Of a stretch of DNA of 64,000 nucleotides, positions 24,471-35,350 are shown piece after piece. Position 1 is the stretch's first letter. Each line of letters begins with the position of its first letter. The stretch covers positions 1 through 64,000 of the forward strand of contig JAODTK010005597.1 of assembly GCA_026419785.1 (NCBI GenBank). The letters are read 5' to 3'. The position numbers were made by a program, and so were the translations under genes. This stretch comes from Sclerodactyla briareus. Lineage: Eukaryota > Echinodermata > Holothuroidea > Dendrochirotida > Sclerodactylidae. The notes beneath the pieces are model-generated. The model saw only the letters and a list, made by a program, of their open reading frames with translations. It ran no database searches and was not told where the DNA came from.

Positions 24471-27400
24471 ATATAATGTGTGTGTGTGTTTTAACATGTG
24501 TTTCGAGATATATAATGATAGGCGCAGAACGGCAAGTAGCAGGATAATGAGCGTCTGAATGCACTATACCTTCTTGTTTTGAAATTGAGCTTTGCAGCAA
24601 AGTGAGGAAGTGGCAAAAATACAACTGCGACTGCGGCACTAGGAGAACTACAAATAAAATATTAAACCGACATATCGGATAATGCTGCTTCAATGCGACC
24701 CAAACAGGCCATACCAGTACAACGCGAAAGAAGACGATGTCACCACACGTTCCTAAAAAAAATAGTGTGTGGGAAATTATGCCTAGCATACAGTACTACT
24801 GAGTACTCACGGTTCTCTTGGAGTCTCTGGCTAGTCCGGAAGTCCATTTACTTATATACGGCTGGCCCGAACAGAACTTCAGTAGGCCTACAGGTACCAA
24901 AAATGCCGGCCAGGCTCCCGTCATTGAGTGCCCCCCTCGGCCCTCGCACGTTCAAGTACACGCTGTTACTATCCCACAGCAGATATACAACACACGACAA
25001 GCGATAAACTCCTCAGTTACAGTGAAGGATAATGAGACAATGGGAACCAGATAATCGTATTATTGATCCTCGGGAAGACGCGCGTTATCAACAGGCAGTG
25101 TAGGCGGAAACATTGATAACGAAACGATTGCTGCCGCTGTGCATAACTAAGACTGAGATCAAGTGAAAGGGCGAGTCAGCGACGGCCAGAGGTAAGGGTT
25201 AATCGTTTTTTAAATTCCACAGTACAGGAAACCGTAAAGTCGACTCGACATCATTATGTTTGCTAAGAAACGAGTCACACGGTTAGACCGCGGAGGAGGG
25301 GAAGCGAGCCATCTGTGGCCATGTCTTGCTCATTGGACGGTATAAGTTTCTGGGCCTTGGAAGTAGTTAAGCAACTTGACAAGCGGGGCCAGCCATGGGG
25401 TAGGCCCGACTATGAAGAAGGGGTGGGGACGATTCACCCAAGGGAGTGGGTGGGAGGCTTGCGGGTTGGTTAAATTAGCAAAACATTCAGCCTAATTTGA
25501 AGCCATAGGTTATTGAGAGTTTAGGATCAGATATTGCGCCAGTTTGTATCAAGAATTCCTTTAAATGCATTGATTGTCCATGGAAGGGCTACACTTTGCT
25601 CTCAGTCAAACAACCATGCCCCCCCCCCCCCTTCTCCGCCTCATGACAGATTTCTCCCAGCGCCTAGGCCTGGCTGTGTGTGTTTTGTTTTTCAGACAAT
25701 AGTAGAATAAACTTTCGCTACAGTTCGCTAATAGATAGAAAATTTACATGTTCGCACACAGAACGATAGTCACATAGACCATAGGGATAGCTATTTCCCC
25801 CAAAATACCAGCAATTTAATTGACCGAGCTCGGTCAAGTCACGCCGAGGGTACTATGAAGAGAATCCTTCGGGAGAGGATCTTGGTGCGGGAGACTTCCG
25901 AAAGTGTACGGGAATTAGATGTTAAAGATGAAGGCAGTGGCCATTTTATACCAAAGGAAAAACGTAGGCGACACCCGCCTTGCCGCAGGGCACAGCTCTT
26001 CATTGACCGTCGCATCGGATCGGAGGTCAATTCAATTATTGGTCATGAGTCACTATGACAACAACTGGAAGGCCTCACGGAATGAAGGTACTTCACGGGT
26101 CTATAGCTCACAAAGTACCGGTACATATTAACTGCAGAAAGCGCACACTCTAGCTAATAGCCTTTGTTTATAAAATATTGAGACGTTTTGTCCTCAAGTG
26201 AGCTTTACACAAAATTTAATAGGGGACCTTTCGGGGGCCCTCGTATAATGCCAGTGGTTAATCACTCAGCAATAACGTCTTTTAATACTGATTCAGAAGG
26301 TTACTAGAAATCTCCACGATACGAGGAGGCCGACACGTCCATGGCCAGACCATGAATATTACCGTGTCAACTGACGATGTTAAAACATCTTGAGGGCCAG
26401 TGTTTGCGTTCCGACACCGGCACATCCGACGCCAACACCGCCAGCGGTATCGCAAATAGGAGCCTAAAAACGACCAACGCTGTGGGCTAGGGGATATAAT
26501 TGAAGGGCCGTTGTTAGTTAGTGGAGCTGGCGACCCAAAAGCGGTGTTGTGTTTTTGTTACCAGGGCGTCACGATGAAAAAAAGTTGCAGATTTGATTTT
26601 AATACGGTTAATATCGCCACATGAGGGTCGATTGTAAAATCAGTTCCGATATACCGTGAGCGATATTGCTCGGGACGTCATGAAAATCCGTCGTCATCGA
26701 CAGGTTGTCTCTTTAAATTTCGTCCTAATTGCTGTGTATGATGTTCTCATTAGTCTTGGAGTGAGAAGATATTGTTTTAGCCTTCTTGAAATGGATTGTC
26801 CTTATCTGTCCACACAAAAAATGCAGCCCGCATGACTGACTGAAATAATGGTCTTGTCCAAAGTACCAAAATGTGGGGAGGTTCGCCTGGTGAGAAGTTA
26901 GAGCCATTTTGCTGGAACGAGCTCCGCCCATATCGTAATAAATATTCATCCGACGGTGTGCTGACACAGAGTTAATATGATGGTAGCTAACCCTGAATAA
27001 TTTTGCGGACATCGCCTTAAAAAATTGGTCATCTATATTCACAGCAAACTTCCAACTATTTAATAACCTCTTACAATACAAATGAGAATTTATCCAGGAA
27101 TTATGCAGTCGTTTGATGAAACCTATTAGAATGAACCGGAAGCCACTTGTATTAGATCTGCGCAAGGGTATTGGGTTGTTTGGGTACCGCCCGCACGAGT
27201 TGAAAATATGAATCCTTCAAATTGGAAATTGAAAGAGAGATCCGTTCAACGTATGCCAAAAACTGGGTGGAGGTTGTCAAACAATTCCAGAACAAGATGA
27301 CCTAAGTAGGGTGATTTTAATGCAGGCATGGCCATCCCCGTATCAGTGTGAACCAAGCAAGGTCTTTGTGCCCAAACTCTCAAAACGAGACTGCAAATGG

Positions 27401-27479
27401 TTTGTTGACCTGAAGGTGGAATGATGAACTACGACTACTGTTCGACCAATCAGGAAATCCATCTGCAACCTTCTGGGTG
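24471..27479. other. Unassigned non-coding DNA
   Basis: No recognisable gene. It includes a (GT)n-like stretch at 24477-24490 and a C13 run near 25619-25631. One uninterrupted minus-strand frame at 26725-27165 is listed separately as low confidence. Confidence 0.4.
26725..27165 (-). CDS. Open frame of unknown meaning, 146 codons
   Basis: This is one of the longer frames in the window that overlaps no repeat I identified. It starts with ATG, has mixed composition and no low-complexity stretch. I recognise no domain, signal peptide or membrane segment. It could be part of an unannotated gene, a decayed mobile-element exon, or chance; chance is most likely given how many frames of similar length occur in repeats here. 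No splice or promoter context supports it. Confidence 0.12.
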   Translation of the reverse strand: MRRSNTSGFRFILIGFIKRLHNSWINSHLYCKRLLNSWKFAVNIDDQFFKAMSAKLFRVSYHHINSVSAHRRMNIYYDMGGARSSKMALTSHQANLPTFWYFGQDHYFSQSCGLHFLCGQIRTIHFKKAKTISSHSKTNENIIHSN

Positions 27480-28370
27480 AACCTGAAGGGAGCACAGTTG
27501 GGGCAAGGTGACGCCCGCGGGGAGGGGGCCATTCTCCGCCCCCCCCCCCGTCGACAGAGCCGCTCCCCTCAACCCCCCCCCCCCGTCGGGGAAATTTTCC
27601 CATCTCGGCGGGAAGCCGAGTGGGTGGGTACGATAAAATTTACACACCCCGCGAGGGCCTATTGCCCCGAGATATAAATATTTCTGACCTTGTTAGCGAA
27701 AATTCCTATATTGAAGCCCAAAATTTTCGCCTCGATTGCGCGCCCCAAATCGTTTCTAGCATTGCCGAGTTACTCGCTCAAGTTAAGATCAGCGTATCCC
27801 CCCGACTAGTTCCCTACAGCTTATACAACCGTGGCATATATAGATGGGACACACAAAGCCTAGCTTATGAATATCTTCGATATGTTCATGCAAAAAAGTT
27901 CATGGTTACAATATGTTTGGGAGAGGAGAATGCTCGCTTCGCCGTCTACCCACTGTGTTGTGCCTTTGTGTTAAGTGATGGCTCTCACAAGCAAAATACT
28001 CCCAGTGACCAGGCAATTTCCCCCCCCCCCCCCACCCCCCCCCCCCCCCCCCCCCCCCATGTACTGTGCAGTTATCGGGGATACCTGACACTTTCTACTA
28101 GAGCGCCTGATTCCACTAAGAGCCACTGAGAGGGAAAAGTCCTCAACAATGTGTATTTTAATTCATTTTTTTATTTTTTATTTGAGAAAAAAAGAGAGAG
28201 AAGGGGGAAAAATGAAAAACATCAAATGCGGTTTTGACCTAGGGGTGATGTTGAGGGTGAGGCTATCGGGGAAATTGAGGCCCTCCTGTCGGGTATTCGG
28301 ACCCCCCCCCCCACCAGTCGGGAAAATTAGGCGCCACGCTGGTATGGGGAAATCCGAAATTAGCTGCTTC
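27480..28370 (+). repeat. Dispersed repeat family E, copy 1, with about 410 extra bases
   Basis: The left part (27520-27720) and right part (28130-28370) match 46735-47100 in the same order: 'gggaaatt', 'cccatctcg', 'acaccccg', 'ggcctattgcccc', 'aatatttc', 'gaaattcctata', then 'caatgtgtatttt', 'aaaaaatgaaaa' and 'cggggaaat'. Between them copy 1 has about 410 bases absent from copy 2, including the long C tract at 28020-28058. The 'gtcggggaa' motifs recur at both ends of each copy. Confidence 0.75.
28020..28058 (+). repeat. Poly-C tract (C13-A-C24 type)
   Basis: A run of C interrupted once by A. It lies inside the extra segment of repeat family E copy 1. Length at such sites is often misjudged by sequencing. 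Confidence 0.9.
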
Positions 28371-28869
28371 AAAACAAGTTTGCGCGGCAAATTGACCAAA
28401 CGCCCAGCTCGAACAGTGTCGCGCTGGCAACTACTTTGTAATAAACCAAACCAAACGAGAAAATTGCCATGAGCGAGAAGGGCCAACTTCAGCCATTTGA
28501 AGTAAGGTGGGCAACATATATTTTATTTTACTGTCATTCAACCTGAGATTTCTTGTATTTCATTATATTATTGTAGGCCTACTGCCTTTTTGAATTGCAA
28601 AATTATACAAATTAGCACAAAAATCCGAAATGCGTGAAATGGGAACCTTGAACACCTAAAAGAGGGTCAAATCCACATGATGAATGGGTTGTTGGCCTGC
28701 ACCATATATGGCCTAAATCATGCTGAATCTGTTGAAATAAGAATTTTTTATAGACATTTTGCCAGCTGGGGGAGTTGGAGTGCCTTCACCGATAGTCTGA
28801 AAAACATATACATTGATTGGGTCTTCAAGAATGTTCTTGAATTGAAAATTCTGAATTATGGTCATTTTA
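28371..28869. other. Unassigned non-coding DNA
   Basis: Nothing recognisable. The frame starting at 28677 runs into the following family D copy. Confidence 0.35.
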
Positions 28870-29000
28870 GGGACCGTTGCTATTGCCTTAAAACCCACGG
28901 AGATGCTTGGGTTTTCCTGCAATCTGGGGGGTTGCACAACGATTTTTTTTCCAGTCGGCTACGCTCCTAGCAACCTATGGTGGCTCTCCACGCTAAGATA
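28870..29000 (+). repeat. Dispersed repeat family D, partial copy
   Basis: Shared words: 'ttttcctgcaatctgggggg', 'acgattttttt', 'ctacgctcc', 'caacctatggtggc', 'cgctaagatag'. Compare 17690-17840 and 44750-44900. The C-run normally downstream is missing here. Confidence 0.6.
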
Positions 29001-29330
29001 GTAATATTGTAGTTGGCACGTCCACAAAACTATTGGAAGGTCTGCTCACTCAAAATTACTGTACTTGCGCACTCAAACGTTTTTTTATTTCCCCGGATTA
29101 CGCATAACCAAGATAAGTCGGGCCTATCAAACCTAATTCTTACAGATGAACATATAGTAAGTTCTTGGATTTCAAACGGCCAAATATTATCTATTTACTT
29201 TAGACCACCCTTTAGCCCCCCCCCCAACTGGTTTCCCCAAGAGACCTCGTAATTGAATGTGGGGTATGGAACGAATGCGGATTTGTCCAATATTTATATC
29301 GAAAAAATAATAGCCTATTCTTGACATTTT

Positions 29331-29399
29331 TAGCTCAACCAGCTATGCTGGTTGAGCTAATTGGAATCTGCATGTCAAACCAGCTCATGCTGGTTGACT
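29331..29399. repeat. Hairpin pair built on 'aaccagc/gctggtt'
   Basis: TAGCTCAACCAGC-TAT-GCTGGTTGAGCTA is a perfect 13-bp inverted repeat with a 3-base loop at about 29331-29359. A second one, AACCAGC-TCAT-GCTGGTT, follows about 20 bases later. It abuts the CTAT microsatellite. It could be the fold-back end of a small transposon or a cruciform-prone site. Confidence 0.8.
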
Positions 29400-29408
29400 A
29401 TTGGATCT

Positions 29409-29505
29409 AGCTATCTATCTAGCTATCTATCTATCTAATTCTCTATCTATCTATCCTTCTATCTATCTATCTATCTACTATCTCATCACTACTATCTATC
29501 TATAT

Positions 29506-29543
<38 letters not shown>

Positions 29544-29567
29544 GATATATCTTACTATCATCTATCT
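29409..29567 (+). repeat. (CTAT)n microsatellite, imperfect
   Basis: An array of ctat/atct with several interruptions (gctatc, ttctatc, tcatc). It begins directly after the hairpin pair. Confidence 0.9.
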
Positions 29568-30765
29568 ATTAGCTATCCAGGGTTGTCAGCAATGCCTCTT
29601 TTGGCTCCCAAACAGTCATTCTGCAATGGTTGTCGACCCCAAACTTGGGAACAATGTTCATTGCCCCATGGGCAATGTGACCTTGAGAAGGTCAAGCGTC
29701 AAAGACATTAAAGCGGCAGTATAGGCCATTTAGGTGAAAAGTTCAAAAATGTGTCCTCCTTACAAATTGTAGTGCACAGTCGATTTCCGTCATAATGAGG
29801 GTCAAAGCCGCTACTTCGGGGTGTTCAGGAAATTTGATCGAAGGTCCCACTTAGGCCCGAGCCGGCCCTTTTATACATTGCACACAATGCGTAAGTGAAA
29901 TACATCTCCTCCCACATTTTCTTCATAGTAAAAAGAATGGTCCTTGCGGTGGAGGGCCCATGGCGAGTGTCGGGAATTTCGGCCCGGGCTCAGTTTGGGC
30001 CCTGAAAGCCCGTTATATAAAATACCGCAAATCTTGTATCTCCTAAAATTTTTTGTCGCACATTGCTGATGTTCGGTCATATTGAAATGGTCTCAGGTAT
30101 TAGCCGTACCTATCGGGGCCCTGGATTTAGGACCGTCTGGCCCAGTGTGGGCCGTGGGGTCCATCATGTTGATGTACGCAAAGTCGGACGAGACACAATA
30201 ACAGGCCACTGGTGTGAAATTGTCTTCTTCTCCTCTCAATCAGTCATTCTTCTATGGATGTTGCCACAAACATGAATAAATAACAATAAAACTATATTAC
30301 ATGAAAATGACTACACACAAACCAAAACTTTTTGGCCATATGAAGATCAACGGTTCCAGCGGGTCGTAACAGTTCCAGGGTCCAACCATAAATAAATGAA
30401 GCCATTTGCTTGAAACTGCCTTCTTGGCTCATGATCTTGCACATTTAACACATAATTGTACATTCGTCTGGGTAGATTCGTGCCGTTTTGAGCTACAGCA
30501 CCATTGGTGCTCTCGTTTCGTAACTTTAATCGACAAGACGCATCTCTGTAACCAGAGCAGATGATAGAACCCTTAATTACTATTTTCACAATCTAACACA
30601 GGGGTGCGGACCCTCCCCTCGCACTCCTTTCCCAGGACGTCGATCACAATGTCCCAGAGAATACCCTCCTGTGTATTACTATATGCACGCAGTGCCTCCT
30701 AAATTCTATGTGGAAGATTTTCTTTTCTTTCCTGTAGGTAGACTCGAGTGGGGTAAGAGGTCGCG
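29568..30765. other. Unassigned non-coding DNA
   Basis: No recognisable gene. Short frames on both strands (29871-30080 minus, 30063-30275 plus, 30347-30589 minus) carry no domain I know. Confidence 0.35.
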
Positions 30766-30918
30766 ATCTATATATATATATATCTATATAGTTCATATCT
30801 ATATATATAGTTATATATATTTAGTAGAATTGGTGTCCATGTGTACTCCAATAAATACACAAAATATGCTGACTCAAAAATAATAAGCATGTTGACACAT
30901 GGAGTACTGACATATATA

Positions 30919-30957
30919 TATTTCGGAAAATTTCGGTCCCCCTGGGACCTTCCTCAG
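30919..30957 (-). ncRNA. Hammerhead-like ribozyme core, left copy
   Basis: On the minus strand: CTGAGGA, a hairpin GGTCCC-AGG-GGGACC, GAAA, then ATTTTCCGAAAT, which can form a short stem III. CUGANGA-stem II-GAAA is the conserved hammerhead core. I do not see a good stem I with the flanking bases, so activity is doubtful. Confidence 0.45.
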
Positions 30958-31189
30958 CCGGGTGACAGTAACAGAATAGACGCTTAACAACAAACTGAGC
31001 AGCAAAAAGACGGTTATATACATGCATGTGGCAATCCCAATAAGTTCTACGTAGACACTGTGGTGGAAGGTATATTTGATTCGGGGGCCCGAGGTCTCTA
31101 TTCAGCGCAGCGATGTGGGACTTGAATTTAAGGATTAAATTCAATTAAGCACGTTTGCGGATTTCTTCTTCGAGCCTGCAAGTTGGACC

Positions 31190-31629
31190 CCACCAAAGTG
31201 TCATTTAAAGATTCTTTGAAGTTATTCGGAGATTAAAAGGTTCGGCCGGGGTAGCTGCTGATTGTCGCGAATTGACTTTTTGGGGTTATTGAACCGTAAA
31301 CCTGAAAGCTGTGCCTGTTTCACCACATGAATATGCCATCATGACAACGTTAGTGAAAAACATATACGACTTTGCGTGAATCACATGTGAGATTGGGGGG
31401 CTTTAACGGTACTTGAGACCAGGAATACGTACTGCAGTTGCCAGTGGCTATATGACTGGCAAATTTGGCAGCGAGATTTGTTACAGGGCAGATTACCAAT
31501 TACTGGCCCCGAGGGCTTAGCCAGTTTGGAGGAAGTTAGTAATCTTTTCAGGTTGGGGGGTTGCCTGAAAGCCGTGAGAGGTGGTGCATCGAAGAGACCT
31601 ATAGCGATTGTCCAATTTGAGAGTGGCAA
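31190..31629 (-). pseudogene. Penelope-type linker and GIY-YIG endonuclease remnant
   Basis: The minus strand reads PPLTAFRQPPNLKRLLTSSK and then NLPCNKSRCQICQS, the zinc-binding-like Cys pattern that precedes the endonuclease of Penelope-type proteins. Further on, in another frame, RFNNPKKSIRDNQ (near 31250) resembles the 'RFNNHKKSI' block of the GIY-YIG domain. A last piece, LNLILKFKSHIAALNRDLG (near 31090-31145), is the usual C-terminus. The GIY-YIG catalytic centre itself is not readable, and stops and frame changes break the gene. Confidence 0.7.
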
Positions 31630-31650
31630 TCTTGCCTATGGATGTAATAG

Positions 31651-31668
31651 GGGGGGGGGGGGGGGGTA
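31651..31668 (+). repeat. Poly-G tract
   Basis: A G run of about 18 bases inside the left Penelope-like copy. It lies between linker-coding sequence and upstream sequence, and so disrupts that frame or lies in its border. Confidence 0.85.
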
Positions 31669-31799
31669 GCATGAGAGTTGTATTTCCGTGAACCATGGTA
31701 TGACGGTTGTTCGTGCTTGCGTTTAGCTTACAGGAATACAGGTCGCTGCGCTGCACCGCCTCGTTTCCCTCGACAGCCTCTCTTATGATACATAGGGTA

Positions 31800-32310
31800 C
31801 CTTTTCTTTCACTTTCAGGTTAAGGTTCATAACCCACAAAAAGTAATTCCGCACACAACCAAGCAGGCTACCCCGTGGCCTAACATTTTAATCGTCCGAA
31901 ATACTCAATAGAATTATCTTAAATGCACTTTGTTCGGGTCCATCTTCGCCTCCGAGAAATCCGCAAACGTGCTAAATTGAATCTAATTCTTAAATTCAAG
32001 TCCCACATCGCTGCCGAACTAGAGACTAGGGCCCCTAATAATATACCTTTCACCACCGGTCTAAGTCGATAATGGAGATTGCCCCCCATGCCTCCTGTAT
32101 ATACCGTCTTTTTGCTGTTAGTTGTTGTTAAGCGTTAATTCTGTTACTGTCACCTGGCTGAGGAAGGTCCCAGGGGGACCGAAATTTCCGGAATATTATA
32201 TTCAGTACTCCATGTGGGTCAACATGCTTATTATTTTGAGCTCATCATTTTTTGTATATACATATATATTATATAAAATATATATAATATATATTATATA
32301 TAATAAATAT
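31800..32310 (+). mobile_element. Penelope-like element fragment, right copy
   Basis: A reverse-complement match to the left copy: 'ataacccacaaaaagt', 'cagctacccc' or similar, 'tccgaaatac' or similar, 'gaaatccgcaaacgtgc', 'aaattcaagtcccacatcgc', 'ctgttactgtcacc', 'ggaaggtcccagggggaccg', 'gtactccatgtg', 'caacatgcttattattttgag'. It encodes the C-terminal piece LNLILKFKSHIAA and ends in a TA-rich tract (32254-32306). It lacks everything upstream, so it is more truncated than the left copy. Confidence 0.7.
32158..32195 (+). ncRNA. Hammerhead-like ribozyme core, right copy
   Basis: CTGAGGA, hairpin GGTCCC-AGG-GGGACC, GAAA, then ATTTCCGGAAT. The putative stem III differs in sequence from the left copy but can still pair in both. 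As in the left copy, stem I is not evident. Confidence 0.45.
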
Positions 32311-32439
32311 GCAGTCACGCACCGTGCGTATGTGCGTGTGGTGTGTTGTGCGTCTGGGTGTTTGGTGACACCCTTTTCCAGCACGATATCTAAAGAATGC
32401 AAGCTTGTATGAGTTCAATTGATATTGGGGTGGACATAG
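32311..32439. other. GT-rich spacer
   Basis: A short cgtgcgtatgtgcgtgtggtgtgttg stretch (split here by small changes) follows the TA-rich end of the right Penelope-like copy. Nothing else seen. Confidence 0.35.
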
Positions 32440-32790
32440 ACAAGATGACCCCTATTGTTTTTGGTGCCATTCATGGTCATTCAGGTCAACGAGAGGGGGC
32501 AAAATTCAGAAAGCTTGTCAGCACGAATCTACGGGACGCAGCATGCATCATTTCAATGAGGTATGTGTGGCATGTATGGTGATGATGAACCCCTACTGTT
32601 TTTGGTGTAAGGTCCACGGTCAAATTTAAGGTCACTAATAAGACAATCCTTATATCTCTTGGCAACGAAATCATTTTTAGAGGGATGTCTTAATGGACAG
32701 TTTTGTTCGTCTGTGTAATCTACATCTGGTGACCTACTTTGACCTTCATTTGAATCTTTTGACCCTCGCTTGCCTTTCTACCTTGTGACA
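32440..32790 (+). repeat. Dispersed repeat family F (inverted partner at 45.85-46.34 kb)
   Basis: Words such as 'ccctactgtttttggtg', 'gacagttttgttcgtctg', 'acatctggtga', 'cctactttgacc', and 'ttgaccctcg' match the reverse complement of 45880-46340. 'cccctattgtttttggtg' occurs twice about 145 bp apart, so the copy is internally repeated. Confidence 0.55.
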
Positions 32791-33399
32791 TTGATTCGTC
32801 CTTGTTGAGACAAACCATTGAAACCAGTGAATTGGACGAATGTAATACAAACGCTTCCATCATGAGGTATCTCAGGAAACGGCACTGTGTGAAAGGTCCA
32901 AGACAAGCCTAAAAACACTGGGAATGTTGTTTTGGTCATCAGCCAAGCCAGTACTGTGTTTTAAATAAAGGCCTACCAGATTGTATCATTGTGCCCCCCG
33001 AGGGCATTCCCTTCTAATTACCACTTGAAATGATGCTTACACTCTTCAAATTGATAATGAATTTGGCATTTCACATCTGTCGTGTGTGTCTGCAATCTAT
33101 CTCTGACTATCATTATCAACACTTGTGATTCAAGGATCCAGATGTTGACACAGAACAGCGTGCCAAGGAGATGGATATCAACAACGAAAACAACAGAAGC
33201 CCAGGGGTGGTCGGGCTCAATTCGGTAATTAATTCATTGACCATCAACAACCGCATCATTATATATCCCCCCTCCTGTCGGGGATATTGTGGTTTTTGCC
33301 TTGTCGTGTCCGCCGCGCCGCCGCCGCCCCGCCGCCCCGCCGCGTTCCTGCCGCCTAGCTCCGGAAGATTTTCAAACTCCTCCACTGCTTACTCGATTT
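32791..33399. other. Unassigned DNA with CCG-rich tract
   Basis: No gene seen. A CCGCCG-rich tract at 33310-33350 precedes repeat family A copy 2 and stands out from the AT-rich surroundings. The opposite-strand frames across it are composition artefacts. Confidence 0.45.
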
Positions 33400-33883
33400 A
33401 CTGAACTTACTTGGTACCAACTGTTGACCCCATGGAGATCTCGGCTTTCGAAAAACTGGTATTACATAAGTCTGCTGCCCTCGGCTTGGTGATTTTACCG
33501 AACTTTTCAAGTTGTTTCCGACTTATCACGAAACTGGTACTCATGGGTGACATTTTGGGTCCCGAAAGCCATGGTGACATTTTCGCAAAGGTCACCTCTG
33601 TTCAAATTTTTGTAATTTTTTGCAACATGTTTCGGGCTTTGTTCAACTTGGTTCTTAGGGTTAACAGTGGGGTCCCGAAAAACATGGCGGCGATTTTCAA
33701 GTCATCCGAGGTCAAATTTTGCGGGATTTTTTGCTTTAATGTCATAGGGTCACTTAGGGGTCAAAAACTGATTTAGGACTTTTTCGCAATAGCACTGGGC
33801 GTGGTTCATCAGAATGCAAATCTCCTGGACGTGGATGTATCACATGGAGAGTTACAATGTTCATAAAAACGGCCATTCAATTA

Positions 33884-33900
33884 AGGTCATTCAAAGGTCA
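33884..33900 (+). promoter_or_regulatory. DR5-type nuclear-receptor half-site pair within repeat
   Basis: AGGTCA-TTCAA-AGGTCA, a perfect direct repeat with five spacer bases. DR5 is the classical spacing for RAR/RXR receptors. It lies in repeat family A; function untested. Confidence 0.35.
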
Positions 33901-35336
33901 CTTAGGGGTCAAAACTGTTTTTCCTGGCCATAAATCGGAGAAATTGAATATCTGTGAAGCTTTGGAAGGTCACCATTGTGATAATAATTGTTTGACCTCC
34001 ATGTGTGTGACCGCTGACCTCAATTTGCCTCTGTCGTGGGTCAGGTGGTCAAAGGTTGAGTCTAGAATTAATGTGCTTATTTAAAGACTTACGGCAAAAA
34101 ATAGAACCTGGTTATTTTTGATATGTGATAGACCTTTGTGGCTTATTGAGAAAACCAACTCTCCACGCTTCGATCAGACACTTACTTTGGGTAGTTTCCC
34201 AGGGGTCAAAGTTTAATTTAAATAGCTTTTTTCGCAATAACATTAGCGTGTTCATTGGAATGCATATGCTGCTAGGATTGGATGCATCACATAGAGGTAA
34301 CATTTTTTTTATGAAACCGCATTTCATTAAAGTCACAAAGGTCACATAGGGTCAAACTGATTTTAAAAAGTTACTTTTTGGCAATACACTGGGCATGTTC
34401 ATCAAATGGGTCAAATGCTCCTAGGGTGGATGTATCACATGAGAGTTACAATTTTCATAAAACGCCATGGCCTTAAAGGTCATTCAAGTCACTTAGGGGG
34501 TCAAAAAACGTTTTCTGGCCGTAATCCGGAAATGGAATCTCTGTGCAGGCTGGAAGGTTCATTCACCATTGTGATATAATTTTTGACCTGCATGTGTGTG
34601 AACCCCTCTGGACCTCAATTGGACCTCTGTCGGGTGGTCATGTGATAAAGTTGAGTTTACATAAATGTGCTTATTTAAGGAGTTACTTGGAGGCCAAAAA
34701 AATATAACCTGGTTATTTCTGATATGTGATCTGGTGATAGACCTTTGTGTGTGCTTTATGGAGTAAACCAACTCCGCTTTGTCGGACGCATACTTTGGTA
34801 GTACAGAAGGGGTCAAAGTTTAATTTAATACTTTTTCGCAATAACATTAGGCGGTTCATTGGAAATGCATATGCTTCTAGTCGTGAATACATCACATGGA
34901 GAATTAACAATTTTTATAAAAAACCGCGATCATTAAAGGTCACGTAGGGGTCAAAAACTGATTTTATATACTTTTGTGCAATGCACTGGCGTGTTTATCA
35001 GAATGCAAAATGCTCTTAGGAGTGGATGTATCACAGGGAGAGTTAAAATTTTAAAAACTGCCATGCATAAGGTCATTCAAGTCACTTAGGGGGGGGTCAA
35101 AACTGTTTTTTCTGGCCGTAATCGGAGACATGAACTATCTGTTTTCAGGGCGTGGAAAGGTTCACCATTGTGATATATTGTTGCCTGCATGTGTTGTTGC
35201 CCTCTGACCTGAATTTCCCCTCTGTCGGGTGGTCAGGGTGTTAAAGGTTGAGTCTTGAATAAATGTCTTATTCCAGGAGTTACGGGCCAAAAATAGATAT
35301 GCTGGTTTATTGGCAAAGTGGGGATATACAAGTTTG

Positions 35337-35350
35337 GCGGTCTACCGCCA
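35337..35350. repeat. Terminal GC hairpin of repeat family A
   Basis: GGCGGT-CT-ACCGCC with the tail AGGCGG. Copy 1 has GGCGGT-A-ACCGCC and the corresponding tail CAGCGG on its minus strand. The conserved hairpin sits at the same end of both copies. Confidence 0.75.

Larger units (their letters stand above)
30766..31760 (-). mobile_element. Penelope-like element fragment, left copy
   Basis: On the minus strand it runs from about 31760 down to a TA-rich end at about 30766-30822. It encodes the linker plus endonuclease-type region described below. It then has a 3' part with a hammerhead-like motif (30919-30957). Penelope-like elements join a reverse transcriptase to a GIY-YIG endonuclease, and many carry hammerhead motifs. 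No RT motifs are visible upstream, so the copy is 5'-truncated. It faces the partner at 31800-32310 head to head; the two match over about 500 bp. Confidence 0.7.
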
